From Reyranella sp. (lineage in GTDB: Bacteria; Pseudomonadota; Alphaproteobacteria; Reyranellales; Reyranellaceae), in contig JADHLS010000054.1 of NCBI GenBank assembly GCA_016780605.1, positions 1 to 12,905 on the forward strand: 12,905 bases of DNA, read 5' to 3'. Position 1 is the first letter of the stretch, and every line of letters starts with the position of its first letter. The position numbers and the translations under genes are program-made. Of this stretch, positions 1 to 6,890 are shown piece after piece. The notes below the pieces were generated by a model, which searched no databases, was not told the origin of the DNA, and saw nothing but the letters and a program-made list of their open reading frames with translations.

Positions 1-564
1 CTCGGCATGCCGCGTCGCATGGAGCAGTACAACGATCCCTCGTGGCAGCCCTGGCTGGTCGCCGCCTCGATGGGCGCCGGGCTGATCCTGATCGGCATCG
101 CCTGCCTCGCCATGCAGGTGATCGTCTCCTTCCGTAACCGCAAGCTCAACGAGGATGTCACCGGCGATCCGTACGACGGCCGCACGCTCGAATGGTCGAC
201 CGCCTCGCCGCCGCCGGTCTACAACTTCGCCGTCCTGCCCGAGGTGCGCGATCGCGAACCGTTGCTCGACATGAAGGAGCGCGGCGTGACCTACGCGCCG
301 CCCGCGGGATACGAGGACATCGAGATCCCCAAGAATTCGCCGGCCGGCGTCATCATGGGCGGGCTCGCCTTCGTGTTCGGCTTCGCCATGGTGTGGTGGA
401 TCTGGTGGCTCGCCATCGCGAGCGCGCTCGCCATGTGGGCGACCATGATCTGGCGCTCGTCCGATGACGAGACCGACTTCATCCTGGCCGCGGCCGAGGT
501 CGAGCGCATCGAAGTGACGCGACTGCGGTCGCTGGAGCGGCTGAAGACGGCGGGGCGGACATGA
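1..564 (+). CDS. cyoB: Cytochrome bo3 ubiquinol oxidase subunit I, C-terminal part (5' end outside window)
   Basis: This is the last 187 codons of the large haem-copper subunit of the proton-pumping bo3-type quinol oxidase of the inner membrane. The frame is already open at base 1 and reads L-G-M-P-R-R-M, the typical CyoB segment ahead of the last helices, so the ATG at 7 is an internal methionine and not the start. Family-typical stretches follow: NEDVTGDPYDGRTLEWSTAS, PPPVYNFAVLP and the PKNSPAG segment. Two hydrophobic helices are visible, about residues 16-42 and 114-147 counted from that methionine. The haem- and copper-binding histidines belong to the missing upstream part. The TGA stop overlaps the cyoC start in ATGA (561-564), indicating translational coupling in a cyoABCD operon. 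The identification is secure because the next two genes are cyoC and cyoD. Confidence 0.95.
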   Translation, partial: LGMPRRMEQYNDPSWQPWLVAASMGAGLILIGIACLAMQVIVSFRNRKLNEDVTGDPYDGRTLEWSTASPPPVYNFAVLPEVRDREPLLDMKERGVTYAPPAGYEDIEIPKNSPAGVIMGGLAFVFGFAMVWWIWWLAIASALAMWATMIWRSSDDETDFILAAAEVERIEVTRLRSLERLKTAGRT

Positions 565-1148
565 GCGTCGTCCATTCCGAGCTGGCCTCGCCGGTCCACG
601 AACAGCGGGCTCTGGGCTTCTGGCTCTACCTGATGGGCGACGCCGTCATCTTCGCGCTGCTGTTCATGACCTACTCGATCATGGTCGGCAACGTTGCGGG
701 TGGGCCGACCGGCAAGACGCTGTTCAGCCTGAACAACGCGGCGCTCGAGACGGCGCTGCTGCTCCTGAGCAGCATCACCTTCGGCTTCGCCTCGCTTTCC
801 TCGCGCAGCGCCAACCGCTCGGCCGTGCTGGGCTGGCTTGCCGTCACCTTCCTGCTGGGCGCTGGCTTCATCTTCCTCGAGATCCGCGAGTTTTTGGGCC
901 TGATCCGCGTCGGCGCGGGGCCGCGGCGCAGCGGCTTCCTTTCGGCTTTCTTCACCCTGGTCGGCACGCACGGCACGCATGTCAGCGTCGGCCTGATCTG
1001 GATCCTGATCATGAGCGGCCAGGTGGCGCTGAAGGGGCTCACCGTGCCGGTGACCTCGCGGCTGTTCCGGCTCGGCCTGTTCTGGCACTTCCTCGACATC
1101 GCCTGGGTCGGGATCTTCTCCGTCGTCTATCTGCCGGGGCTCTTGTGA
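561..1148 (+). CDS. cyoC: Cytochrome bo3 ubiquinol oxidase subunit III
   Basis: This 195-residue protein is subunit III of the bo3 quinol oxidase, an integral membrane subunit that supports the stability of the catalytic subunit. It is slightly shorter than Escherichia coli CyoC (about 204 residues). The expected landmarks are all present: a short N-terminal tail followed by LGFWLYLMGDAVIFALLF, the RSGFLSAFFTLVGTHGTHV segment with its conserved histidines, and the C-terminal LFWHFLDIAWVGIFSVVYL. Five hydrophobic helices can be counted, matching the family. The ATG at 561 overlaps the cyoB stop by four bases, with a GGCGGGGCGG Shine-Dalgarno-like stretch just upstream. The stop codon is shared with the start of cyoD. 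No anomalies were seen. Confidence 0.97.
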   Translation: MSVVHSELASPVHEQRALGFWLYLMGDAVIFALLFMTYSIMVGNVAGGPTGKTLFSLNNAALETALLLLSSITFGFASLSSRSANRSAVLGWLAVTFLLGAGFIFLEIREFLGLIRVGAGPRRSGFLSAFFTLVGTHGTHVSVGLIWILIMSGQVALKGLTVPVTSRLFRLGLFWHFLDIAWVGIFSVVYLPGLL

Positions 1149-1447
1149 TGCAACGCCGCGGACTCAGCAGCTACCTGATCGGCTTCGTGCTCGCCGTCGT
1201 CCTGACGGTGATCCCGTTCTACCTGGTCTACACCCACGCCCTGCCGGCGCCGCGCATCATGCTGGTGATCGCCATCGCCGCAGTGCTGCAGATCCTGGTG
1301 CACCTGCACTTCTTCCTGCACATCAACTTCACGACGACGCCGAAGGAGAACCTGCTGGCGCTCGCCTTCACCGCCGTCCTGCTGTTCCTGATGATCGGCG
1401 GCAGCTTCTGGGTCATGCTCGACCTGCACCAGCGGATGGCGCTCTAG
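1148..1447 (+). CDS. cyoD: Cytochrome bo3 ubiquinol oxidase subunit IV
   Basis: This is the small fourth subunit (99 residues) of the bo3 quinol oxidase, involved in assembly of the complex. It has three membrane helices, about residues 8-28, 34-57 and 70-92, and the diagnostic HLHFFLHIN motif between the second and third. The ATG at 1148 overlaps the cyoC TGA in TGATG. A GTG three bases earlier is also in frame, but ATG is preferred because it gives the usual coupled arrangement, with GGGG about seven bases upstream. The gene closes the cyo operon: neither SURF1 nor cyoE follows. Its TAG stop overlaps the TAG of the convergent hydrolase gene through the palindrome CTAG (1444-1447), so there is no room for a dedicated terminator. 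Confidence 0.96.
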   Translation: MQRRGLSSYLIGFVLAVVLTVIPFYLVYTHALPAPRIMLVIAIAAVLQILVHLHFFLHINFTTTPKENLLALAFTAVLLFLMIGGSFWVMLDLHQRMAL

Positions 1448-2229
1448 GCGCAGCTCGTCTCTGCGGGATCCGGCAGCTCGGCCCAGAAGTTTGTCAGAGC
1501 CTCAGCAACCGGCGCGGGCGTCTCCTCCGGCCACCAATGGCCCACGCCCACCAGATGCGCCATTTTCGCGCCCGATCGCCGCGCTGCCCACTCGTGCTGC
1601 TCCACCGTCCCGCTGGCTCGCCCGAAGTCGTCGACGGCGATGAGAGCGAGTCCCGGGCGTTGTGCGGCGCCCGGCAGAAGCTGTCCCGCTTCGGCCATCG
1701 CCGGCTGTCGCGCCGACCGCAACAGCTTGAGGACGGCGCGACCCATTTCAGGATCCATGCCTGCCGCGACCCGCTCCGCCATGCGCCCGGTCATCCCGAG
1801 GGTCGACGTCACCGCGAGTCGCTGCTCCAGGTTGCCTCCCCACAGCTCCTGCACCGAGGCTTCGCCGGAGCCCTCCTGCTGCCAGACCTGGGCTCGCGAA
1901 TGCCAGACGTAATCCGGCGCGAACACGCCGAGTGCATCGGAGGCCCAGCTGCGGATCAGATCCGGACGACTCATGGCCACCGACGCGACGTGGATGCCGC
2001 CCCAGTCGTGTCCTACCAAGTCGACCGGAGCGCGGAACAGCTCCAACTGAGACGCCAGCCAGTCTCGATAGGCCGTCGTCGACGAGTCGAAGCCGCGGGG
2101 TGCGGGGACGCCGAACCCGGGCGGTGACAGGGCGATCGCGTCGGCCCGGCCGAGCTCGCCGATGAGCGGTCCCCAGATGGCCGCGGACTCGGGATTGCCG
2201 TGGACGAGGACAAGTGGCGTGCGTGGCAT
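1444..2229 (-). CDS. Alpha/beta hydrolase of the haloalkane dehalogenase / epoxide hydrolase type
   Basis: A soluble alpha/beta-fold hydrolase of 261 residues from the ATG at 2229. The oxyanion motif HGNPES is at residues 10-15. The nucleophile elbow GHDWGG is at 73-78, with aspartate 75 in place of serine. The base histidine is likely H231 in GVGHWWPE, and the acid is probably D200 or D201. An aspartate nucleophile in GHDWGG with HGNP is typical of haloalkane dehalogenases, fluoroacetate dehalogenases and epoxide hydrolases, so an alkyl-enzyme ester mechanism is likely. The substrate cannot be named. A GTG at 2262 would add 11 residues, but it lies inside the inverted repeat and has no Shine-Dalgarno. 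The ATG has AAGAG about eight bases upstream. The gene is divergent from the TetR-type regulator, which probably controls it. Confidence 0.9.
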   Translation of the reverse strand: MPRTPLVLVHGNPESAAIWGPLIGELGRADAIALSPPGFGVPAPRGFDSSTTAYRDWLASQLELFRAPVDLVGHDWGGIHVASVAMSRPDLIRSWASDALGVFAPDYVWHSRAQVWQQEGSGEASVQELWGGNLEQRLAVTSTLGMTGRMAERVAAGMDPEMGRAVLKLLRSARQPAMAEAGQLLPGAAQRPGLALIAVDDFGRASGTVEQHEWAARRSGAKMAHLVGVGHWWPEETPAPVAEALTNFWAELPDPAETSCA

Positions 2230-2244
2230 GAGGTCATCTCTTAG

Positions 2245-2270
2245 ATACTTGTTGATTGACACACAAGTAT
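2245..2270. promoter_or_regulatory. Perfect inverted repeat, candidate TetR operator
   Basis: The half sites ATACTTGT (2245-2252) and ACAAGTAT (2263-2270) are exact reverse complements, separated by 10 bp. They lie immediately upstream of the preferred hydrolase start at 2229 and on the tetR side of the divergent intergenic region. The patch is AT-rich against a very GC-rich background. This is the placement expected for a local TetR-family repressor acting on the hydrolase gene. I could not place a convincing -35/-10 pair around it. Assignment to this regulator is inference. Confidence 0.55.
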
Positions 2271-2475
2271 TGCGTCGCGATTGACGTTCGCGTACGGTAG
2301 CCGCCCGTTCCTACCGCGCGGCTTGCGCGCGCTCCGTCGCGCGTGTTATCGGCGGAATGAGCGTGCACGCGGCGGACCAGATGCTTCGCCGACCAACATC
2401 TGAACAGCCCTGACGCCCGATCACCCTCCCGCTCGCCGCACGCAGCAAGAGCGTCGCGAGCAGACCGAACGCAAG

Positions 2476-3018
2476 GTGGTAGCTGCCGCGACGGCGCTGA
2501 TCGCCGAGCACGGTTCGCGCGCGCTCACCCTGGCCGAGGTCGGCGAGGCCGCCGGCTACAGCCGGGGCATCGTCTCTCATCACTTCGGCAGCCGCGAGAA
2601 TCTGCTCCGCGCGGTGATGCGCGATGCTCAGGCCTTCAACCTCCCGGATCCTGGGGAGAGCGCCGCAGCCTGGCTGGCGGAAACGGTTCGTGCCTACCTG
2701 AAGAACGTCACCAACCAACGTCCCGCTGCCCGCGCGTTCCTGCAGATGTGGGGCGAGGCGATTGCCAGCGATCCCGTCCTGATGCCGCTCTACGCCGAAC
2801 AGGATGCCCGCTTCCGGCGCCTGCTCGCCGATAAGGTCCGCGAAGGGATTCGCGACGGCTCGGTGCGAGCGGACGCCGACCCCGAGGCGATGGCCGTGTC
2901 CCTCCTTGGTCTCCTACGCGGCATCGCACTGCAGCTGATCTCGACCCCACCCCCGGCGCGGGTCAAAGCGATCATCGACGAAGCCGAGCGGGCCACCCGG
3001 CGAGCACTGAGACCGTGA
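2476..3018 (+). CDS. TetR/AcrR-family transcriptional regulator (start uncertain, possibly N-truncated)
   Basis: A one-component repressor-type regulator, 180 residues from the GTG at 2476. The N-terminal TetR DNA-binding domain covers about residues 1-47, with the helix-turn-helix in ALTLAEVGEAAGYSRGIVSH followed by the usual HFGSRENLL. The remainder is a helical ligand-binding and dimerisation domain resembling TetR C-terminal domains. The frame stays open upstream to the TGA at 2401-2403 and encodes family-typical sequence there (RRTQQERREQTERK), so GTG is probably not the natural start. The only upstream in-frame candidate is a CTG at 2410. An ATG in another frame at 2357 opens a short frame ending at 2413, so a small indel may have broken the 5' end. 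It is divergent from the hydrolase and likely regulates it; the effector is unknown. Confidence 0.82.
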   Translation: MVAAATALIAEHGSRALTLAEVGEAAGYSRGIVSHHFGSRENLLRAVMRDAQAFNLPDPGESAAAWLAETVRAYLKNVTNQRPAARAFLQMWGEAIASDPVLMPLYAEQDARFRRLLADKVREGIRDGSVRADADPEAMAVSLLGLLRGIALQLISTPPPARVKAIIDEAERATRRALRP

Positions 3019-3097
3019 CCCGAAGGATCTTCGCTGCGGGCAGGCTCGGAGACTGGACGATGCATACAGCAGACCGCCGGAAGCAGTGCTGTCATCC

Positions 3098-4204
3098 CTA
3101 CTTCGACAGCGCGTCCAGCGCCTTCTTGGCGTCGGCGTCGTTCTGGGCGGCCGCCTGCTGCAGCCAGCTCTTGGCCTTGGCGGGATCGGCCGGCAGGCCA
3201 ATGCCGCCCTTGGCCAGCAGCAGGCCGAGCTTGCGCTGCGCCTCGGGCGAGCCGGCAAGGGCGGCACGCTCGTACCAGTCGGCGGCGCGCGCGGCGTCGG
3301 GCGTGAAGCCCGCTTTCCGGGAAAGCGGATCGTAGAAGGTGGCGAGCTCGATCTGCGCCGGCACGTTGCCCGTCTCGGCGGCGCGGCGGAACACCAGGAA
3401 GGCCGCCGCCATCTCGTCCGCCTTGGCGTAGTCGCGAGCCTTGGCGAGCATCGCCTCGGGCGTGGGCTTGGTGGCGAAGTATTCGCCGACGATGTCGCGC
3501 ACCGACTTGCCGGATGCGCTGGCAGCCGCTGTCGGTGGAGGTGGCGGCGGCGGTGGTCGTACGGCCACCGCAGGCTCGGGGTTCTGGAAGTAGGTCGTGT
3601 AGACGTGATAGCCGCCGCCCGCGAGGGCCACGAGCACCAGCGCCGCGATCAGCCAGCCGGTGCGGCTGCTGCGCTCGGGCGGTCCAAGATCGCGCGTCGC
3701 GCGCAGCTCGGGCCGCGGCGCCATCGTGAAGGGCGGCGCCGGCGGCTCTGGTGTCGGATCTGGCGTCGGTTCGGGCTCAGGCGGCGGCGCAGGAGGAGGC
3801 ACCTCGGCCTGCTTGGCCCGGCGCAGCCGCACCGTGTCGTCGTAGCGCTTGCTCGAGGGATCGAGCGCGCCCGAGGTCAGCATGGCGGGCCAGGCGACCA
3901 CGGTCGTGCCGACCACGCCGATGTCGGGCTCCTTCACCCGCACGCGCACGGTGGCAATGCCGGCCAGGCGATCGCAGATCTCGGGCCCGAGATGGAACTC
4001 CAGGGCATTGCGCCGCCGCTCGACACGCTCGGGCAGCAGCCACGCCTCGGTGCGCCGCCATCCGTCGTCGGCGAGGTGCGACTCAGGCCCCTGCTGGCGC
4101 TGGATCGACAGGGCGAGACCGTCGGGCGCGGCGTCGAGCTCGCTCACGCGCAGGATCGCGTGGCCGGGCTCCGGCAAGGCTTCGACAGAGGCGCGGACGG
4201 GCAT
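3098..4204 (-). CDS. Membrane-anchored Sel1-repeat protein, last gene of the srf operon
   Basis: This 368-residue protein has four regions. Residues 1-130 form an N-terminal domain I do not recognise. Residues 134-160 are a Pro/Glu-rich linker. One membrane helix lies at about 184-200 (WLIAALVLVALAGGGYHVY). A tract of eight prolines (217-224) leads into a C-terminal helical region with about three Sel1-like repeats: near 265-293, 304-333 and 341-366, with the AxxWYERAALAGSPEAQ pattern. Sel1 repeats are TPR-like protein-binding modules. There is no signal peptide, so the N-terminal domain is probably cytoplasmic and the repeats cross the membrane; topology is inference. The gene starts 14 bp after srfC with no clear Shine-Dalgarno, suggesting coupled translation and membership of the same complex. 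A regulatory or scaffolding role is the best guess. Confidence 0.85.
   Translation of the reverse strand: MPVRASVEALPEPGHAILRVSELDAAPDGLALSIQRQQGPESHLADDGWRRTEAWLLPERVERRRNALEFHLGPEICDRLAGIATVRVRVKEPDIGVVGTTVVAWPAMLTSGALDPSSKRYDDTVRLRRAKQAEVPPPAPPPEPEPTPDPTPEPPAPPFTMAPRPELRATRDLGPPERSSRTGWLIAALVLVALAGGGYHVYTTYFQNPEPAVAVRPPPPPPPPTAAASASGKSVRDIVGEYFATKPTPEAMLAKARDYAKADEMAAAFLVFRRAAETGNVPAQIELATFYDPLSRKAGFTPDAARAADWYERAALAGSPEAQRKLGLLLAKGGIGLPADPAKAKSWLQQAAAQNDADAKKALDALSK
3533..3556 (-). repeat. Octaproline-coding tract in the Sel1 protein
   Basis: Eight consecutive proline codons (residues 217-224) lie just after the membrane helix, giving a G-rich + strand. The tract is a rigid spacer between the membrane and the Sel1 repeats. 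Tracts of this length generally depend on elongation factor P for smooth translation. Confidence 0.8.
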
Positions 4205-4218
4205 GGGCTATGCCGGCC

Positions 4219-6885
4219 CTATGCCGGGACGGTGCGCAGGATGGCGCCCAGCCGGTCGTTCTGCTCGGGCGAGATCTCGCGCCCGCCCTCGTAGCCGACA
4301 TTGTCCATGGCGAGCTGCAGGAAGGCGCGCATCCAGTCCTTGCAGTAGTCGGCATAGATCGGCTGCGGATTCTCGGAGAGCTGCGGCGTGCCGTTGACGA
4401 TCGCCGGCCCCTCGAACACGCGCCGCGTCGGCGCGTTCGGCGGCAGGCCGGGCCGCTGGTCGAGCGGCAGATGGTCGAAGCCCAGCGCGCTCACATAGCC
4501 GTTGAGCGCTGAGGAGGCGGTGCGCACCTGGCGCTCGGCGATCTCCTCCCACTTGGCATTTGCCGCATTCTCCAGCTCGCGCACTTCGTGGCTCAGCTGG
4601 TCGATCAGCTTCAGCCGATGCGCGCCCACGATCAGCTCGTCGATCAACCAGCCGAGATGCTGGCGGTCGACGCCGAAATGAGACAACGCCTTCTCGTCGG
4701 CGCCGACGCGCCGCATGTTCTCCAGCCAGTACTCGGCGGCCTCGCGGGCGAAGCGCTCGGCGCGGTCCTCGAGCACACCCGACGGCGGCGCCGAGCGTCC
4801 GGGCTCCTCGCCAAAGACGTCGGCGAAGATGGCGCCGAGATCGACGGCCGCGCCGGTCGACTGCGAAACCTGGGCCGGCGGCTTGCCGTTGCGCCCGGTG
4901 GTCTCGTCCGAAGGCCGCGCGGTGGAAATGCGGAAGTAGATCTCGCGCAGCGCCGTATCGGCCACCTGCAGGGCGGCCATCAGCTCGCCGAACAGCTGCT
5001 GCTGGATGCAGTTGGCGAGCCCGCGCAACACAGTGTGGACGAGGTCGCGCTTCTTGGTGCGGGCATCGCCGTCGGCGGCGCTGTGGAACCCGGCCAGCCG
5101 GTCGACCAGGCGGCGGATCTGGATCTCGAGCTGGCCGCGCACCTGGGCGCGCTTGATCGCCGGATCGCACACCGGGATCAGGTTCTTGACCAGGTAGTGC
5201 ACGCCGCCGTCATTGGCGCGGAACGCCTCGTCCCAGGCGCGCGCCGGATCGGCGAAGTGGCGCCGCACCTCGGCATTGGCGACGAAATGGCCGCGCAGCT
5301 CGCGGGCGCGCTCGGCGAAGGTCTCGGCGATACCGAGCTCGCGGCCGCCGTCATAGTCCATCAGCCGCTCGTCGATGACGGTCGGGTTCCTGAGCCAGAA
5401 GGTGTTGTCGAACGGCTTGCCGTCCCAGTTGGCCGGCCACTCGCCGCGGAAGTTATTGATCAGCGAGTTGTTGATGCGCGCCGACCAACGCAGCTTGCGC
5501 GATTCCTCGGTCTCGCCCGCCTTCTGCTCGAACTCGCGGTCCATCTTGGTCAGCACCAGGAACAGCGCGTTCTTCTGCTTGGCGCGGTCGGCCGGCGTGG
5601 CGCCGATCGTCTGGTCGATCCAGGCCGACATCATGTCGGAGAGGTCGCGGACCTCCTGGTTGCCGTCGGGCACGCAGAGCAGGATGGCGGAAAGCTCGCG
5701 CTCGGCCGAATAGCGCTGGAAGAGATAGGCGACCTTGCCGCGCAGCAACAGCTCGCGCAGCGGGTTGGCGCCTTCGGCGACGCCCTTGGCCTTGGCGACA
5801 TCGGCGAGGTTCGCGAGCTTCAGCCGCGAGCGGGCGCCGGGGAAGTCGAGCAGGTCGGTGTGATCGAAGAAGTCCCACGGCTTCTCGGCGATGGCGACAG
5901 AGAGCTCGGCGGTGAGCGCGCAGATCAGCGAGCGCGGCAGCTCGGCGTCGGGCAGCGCGCGACCATCGGCGTGCTTGGGCCGCACCAGCAGCGTATCGGC
6001 ATCATCGGCACCGAGCTTGTCGAGCGTCAGCACGTCGACGATGCTCTTCTCGCGCGGGATCAGCGCGTCCATGCCGAGCGACGCCTCGGGCGCGAAGGAG
6101 AGCTTCTGCAGGCCGTCGTAGAGCGTGAGGTAGAGGTCCGTGAAAGGCTGGAAGTCGTACCACAGCACCGACCACAGCCGCGCGCGGTCGTGGCCCGACA
6201 GCCGTGGCGCGAGGTCGATCGCCTCGCGCCAGTAGTCGGTGCGCAGCTCGGCGGTGACGCCGGCGAAGAAGGTGTCGAAGTACTCGATGAGGTCGAGCAC
6301 GTCGTCCGCGTCGAGATCGCCATAGGGCTCCGCGGCCGCCCTGGCGCGCAATTCGCCCAGGCGCTTGCGGATCGCGGCGCCGTCGGGATGCTCGAACGCC
6401 GCCTTCTGGTGATCGAAGTCGAGCAGGAAGGAGTTGCCCAGAATCTTCACGATGTCGGTCTGCGTCAGCAGCCGCACGCGGACGGGGAATTCCTTGTCGC
6501 CGGCGCTCAGCCCCAGGCCGAAGCGCGTCACCAGGCCGGTCGATTCGCGGTTACCCGGCGGGTTGATCTCGCGCAGGAAGTCGTAGCTCTTGTCGCCGAA
6601 GCGGGCCTGCATCGGCCGTCCGTCGCGGCTCGCCAGGATGGAGACGAGATAGCTCTTGCCCGCTTGGCTCGGCCCGAACACACCCACGCACATGCGCCGG
6701 CGCGCGGCGCGGGCGAGCTTGCGGCTCTGGTTGCGAACCTTCTGCAGCTCGCTGATCAACGACGGCGCCTGCTGCGCCACCGTCGGCGATTCCGCCGCGG
6801 CGCCCTTCAGCCACGCCACGCCTTCGCTGGCGGAAACCGCCAACGCCTCGCAGTCCTGGGCCAGCTTGAGATCGACGGTGTCCAT
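4219..6885 (-). CDS. srfC: SrfC-family putative virulence factor, large dynamin-like GTPase
   Basis: A protein of 888 residues from the ATG at 6885. It has an intact GTPase signature: P-loop GPSQAGKS at 71-78, a probable G2 threonine in ESTGLVTRFG (about 116), DFPG at 347-350 (G3) and TKMD at 446-449 (G4, guanine specificity). Short helical segments precede the P-loop, and the C-terminal half appears mainly helical. This fits the SrfC family, which is always found beside SrfB. A TTG at 6924 would extend it by 13 residues and overlap srfB, but the ATG lies 5 bp after the srfB TAA and gives the usual coupled layout. No membrane helix is seen, so it is probably cytoplasmic or peripheral. A large insert separates the G2 and G3 motifs. 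Its cellular target is unknown. Confidence 0.9.
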   Translation of the reverse strand: MDTVDLKLAQDCEALAVSASEGVAWLKGAAAESPTVAQQAPSLISELQKVRNQSRKLARAARRRMCVGVFGPSQAGKSYLVSILASRDGRPMQARFGDKSYDFLREINPPGNRESTGLVTRFGLGLSAGDKEFPVRVRLLTQTDIVKILGNSFLLDFDHQKAAFEHPDGAAIRKRLGELRARAAAEPYGDLDADDVLDLIEYFDTFFAGVTAELRTDYWREAIDLAPRLSGHDRARLWSVLWYDFQPFTDLYLTLYDGLQKLSFAPEASLGMDALIPREKSIVDVLTLDKLGADDADTLLVRPKHADGRALPDAELPRSLICALTAELSVAIAEKPWDFFDHTDLLDFPGARSRLKLANLADVAKAKGVAEGANPLRELLLRGKVAYLFQRYSAERELSAILLCVPDGNQEVRDLSDMMSAWIDQTIGATPADRAKQKNALFLVLTKMDREFEQKAGETEESRKLRWSARINNSLINNFRGEWPANWDGKPFDNTFWLRNPTVIDERLMDYDGGRELGIAETFAERARELRGHFVANAEVRRHFADPARAWDEAFRANDGGVHYLVKNLIPVCDPAIKRAQVRGQLEIQIRRLVDRLAGFHSAADGDARTKKRDLVHTVLRGLANCIQQQLFGELMAALQVADTALREIYFRISTARPSDETTGRNGKPPAQVSQSTGAAVDLGAIFADVFGEEPGRSAPPSGVLEDRAERFAREAAEYWLENMRRVGADEKALSHFGVDRQHLGWLIDELIVGAHRLKLIDQLSHEVRELENAANAKWEEIAERQVRTASSALNGYVSALGFDHLPLDQRPGLPPNAPTRRVFEGPAIVNGTPQLSENPQPIYADYCKDWMRAFLQLAMDNVGYEGGREISPEQNDRLGAILRTVPA

Positions 6886-6890
6886 ACGCT

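Noticed and set aside
2263..2475. Promoter for the TetR gene, e.g. TTGACA at 2256-2261 or TTGACG at 2281-2286
   Set aside because: No acceptable -10 element is found 16-18 bp downstream of either.
3019..3097. Bidirectional terminator between the convergent tetR and Sel1 genes
   Set aside because: Only a 6-bp repeat (ACAGCA at 3066-3071, TGCTGT at 3087-3092) with a 15-base loop and no T-run is present; too weak to call.
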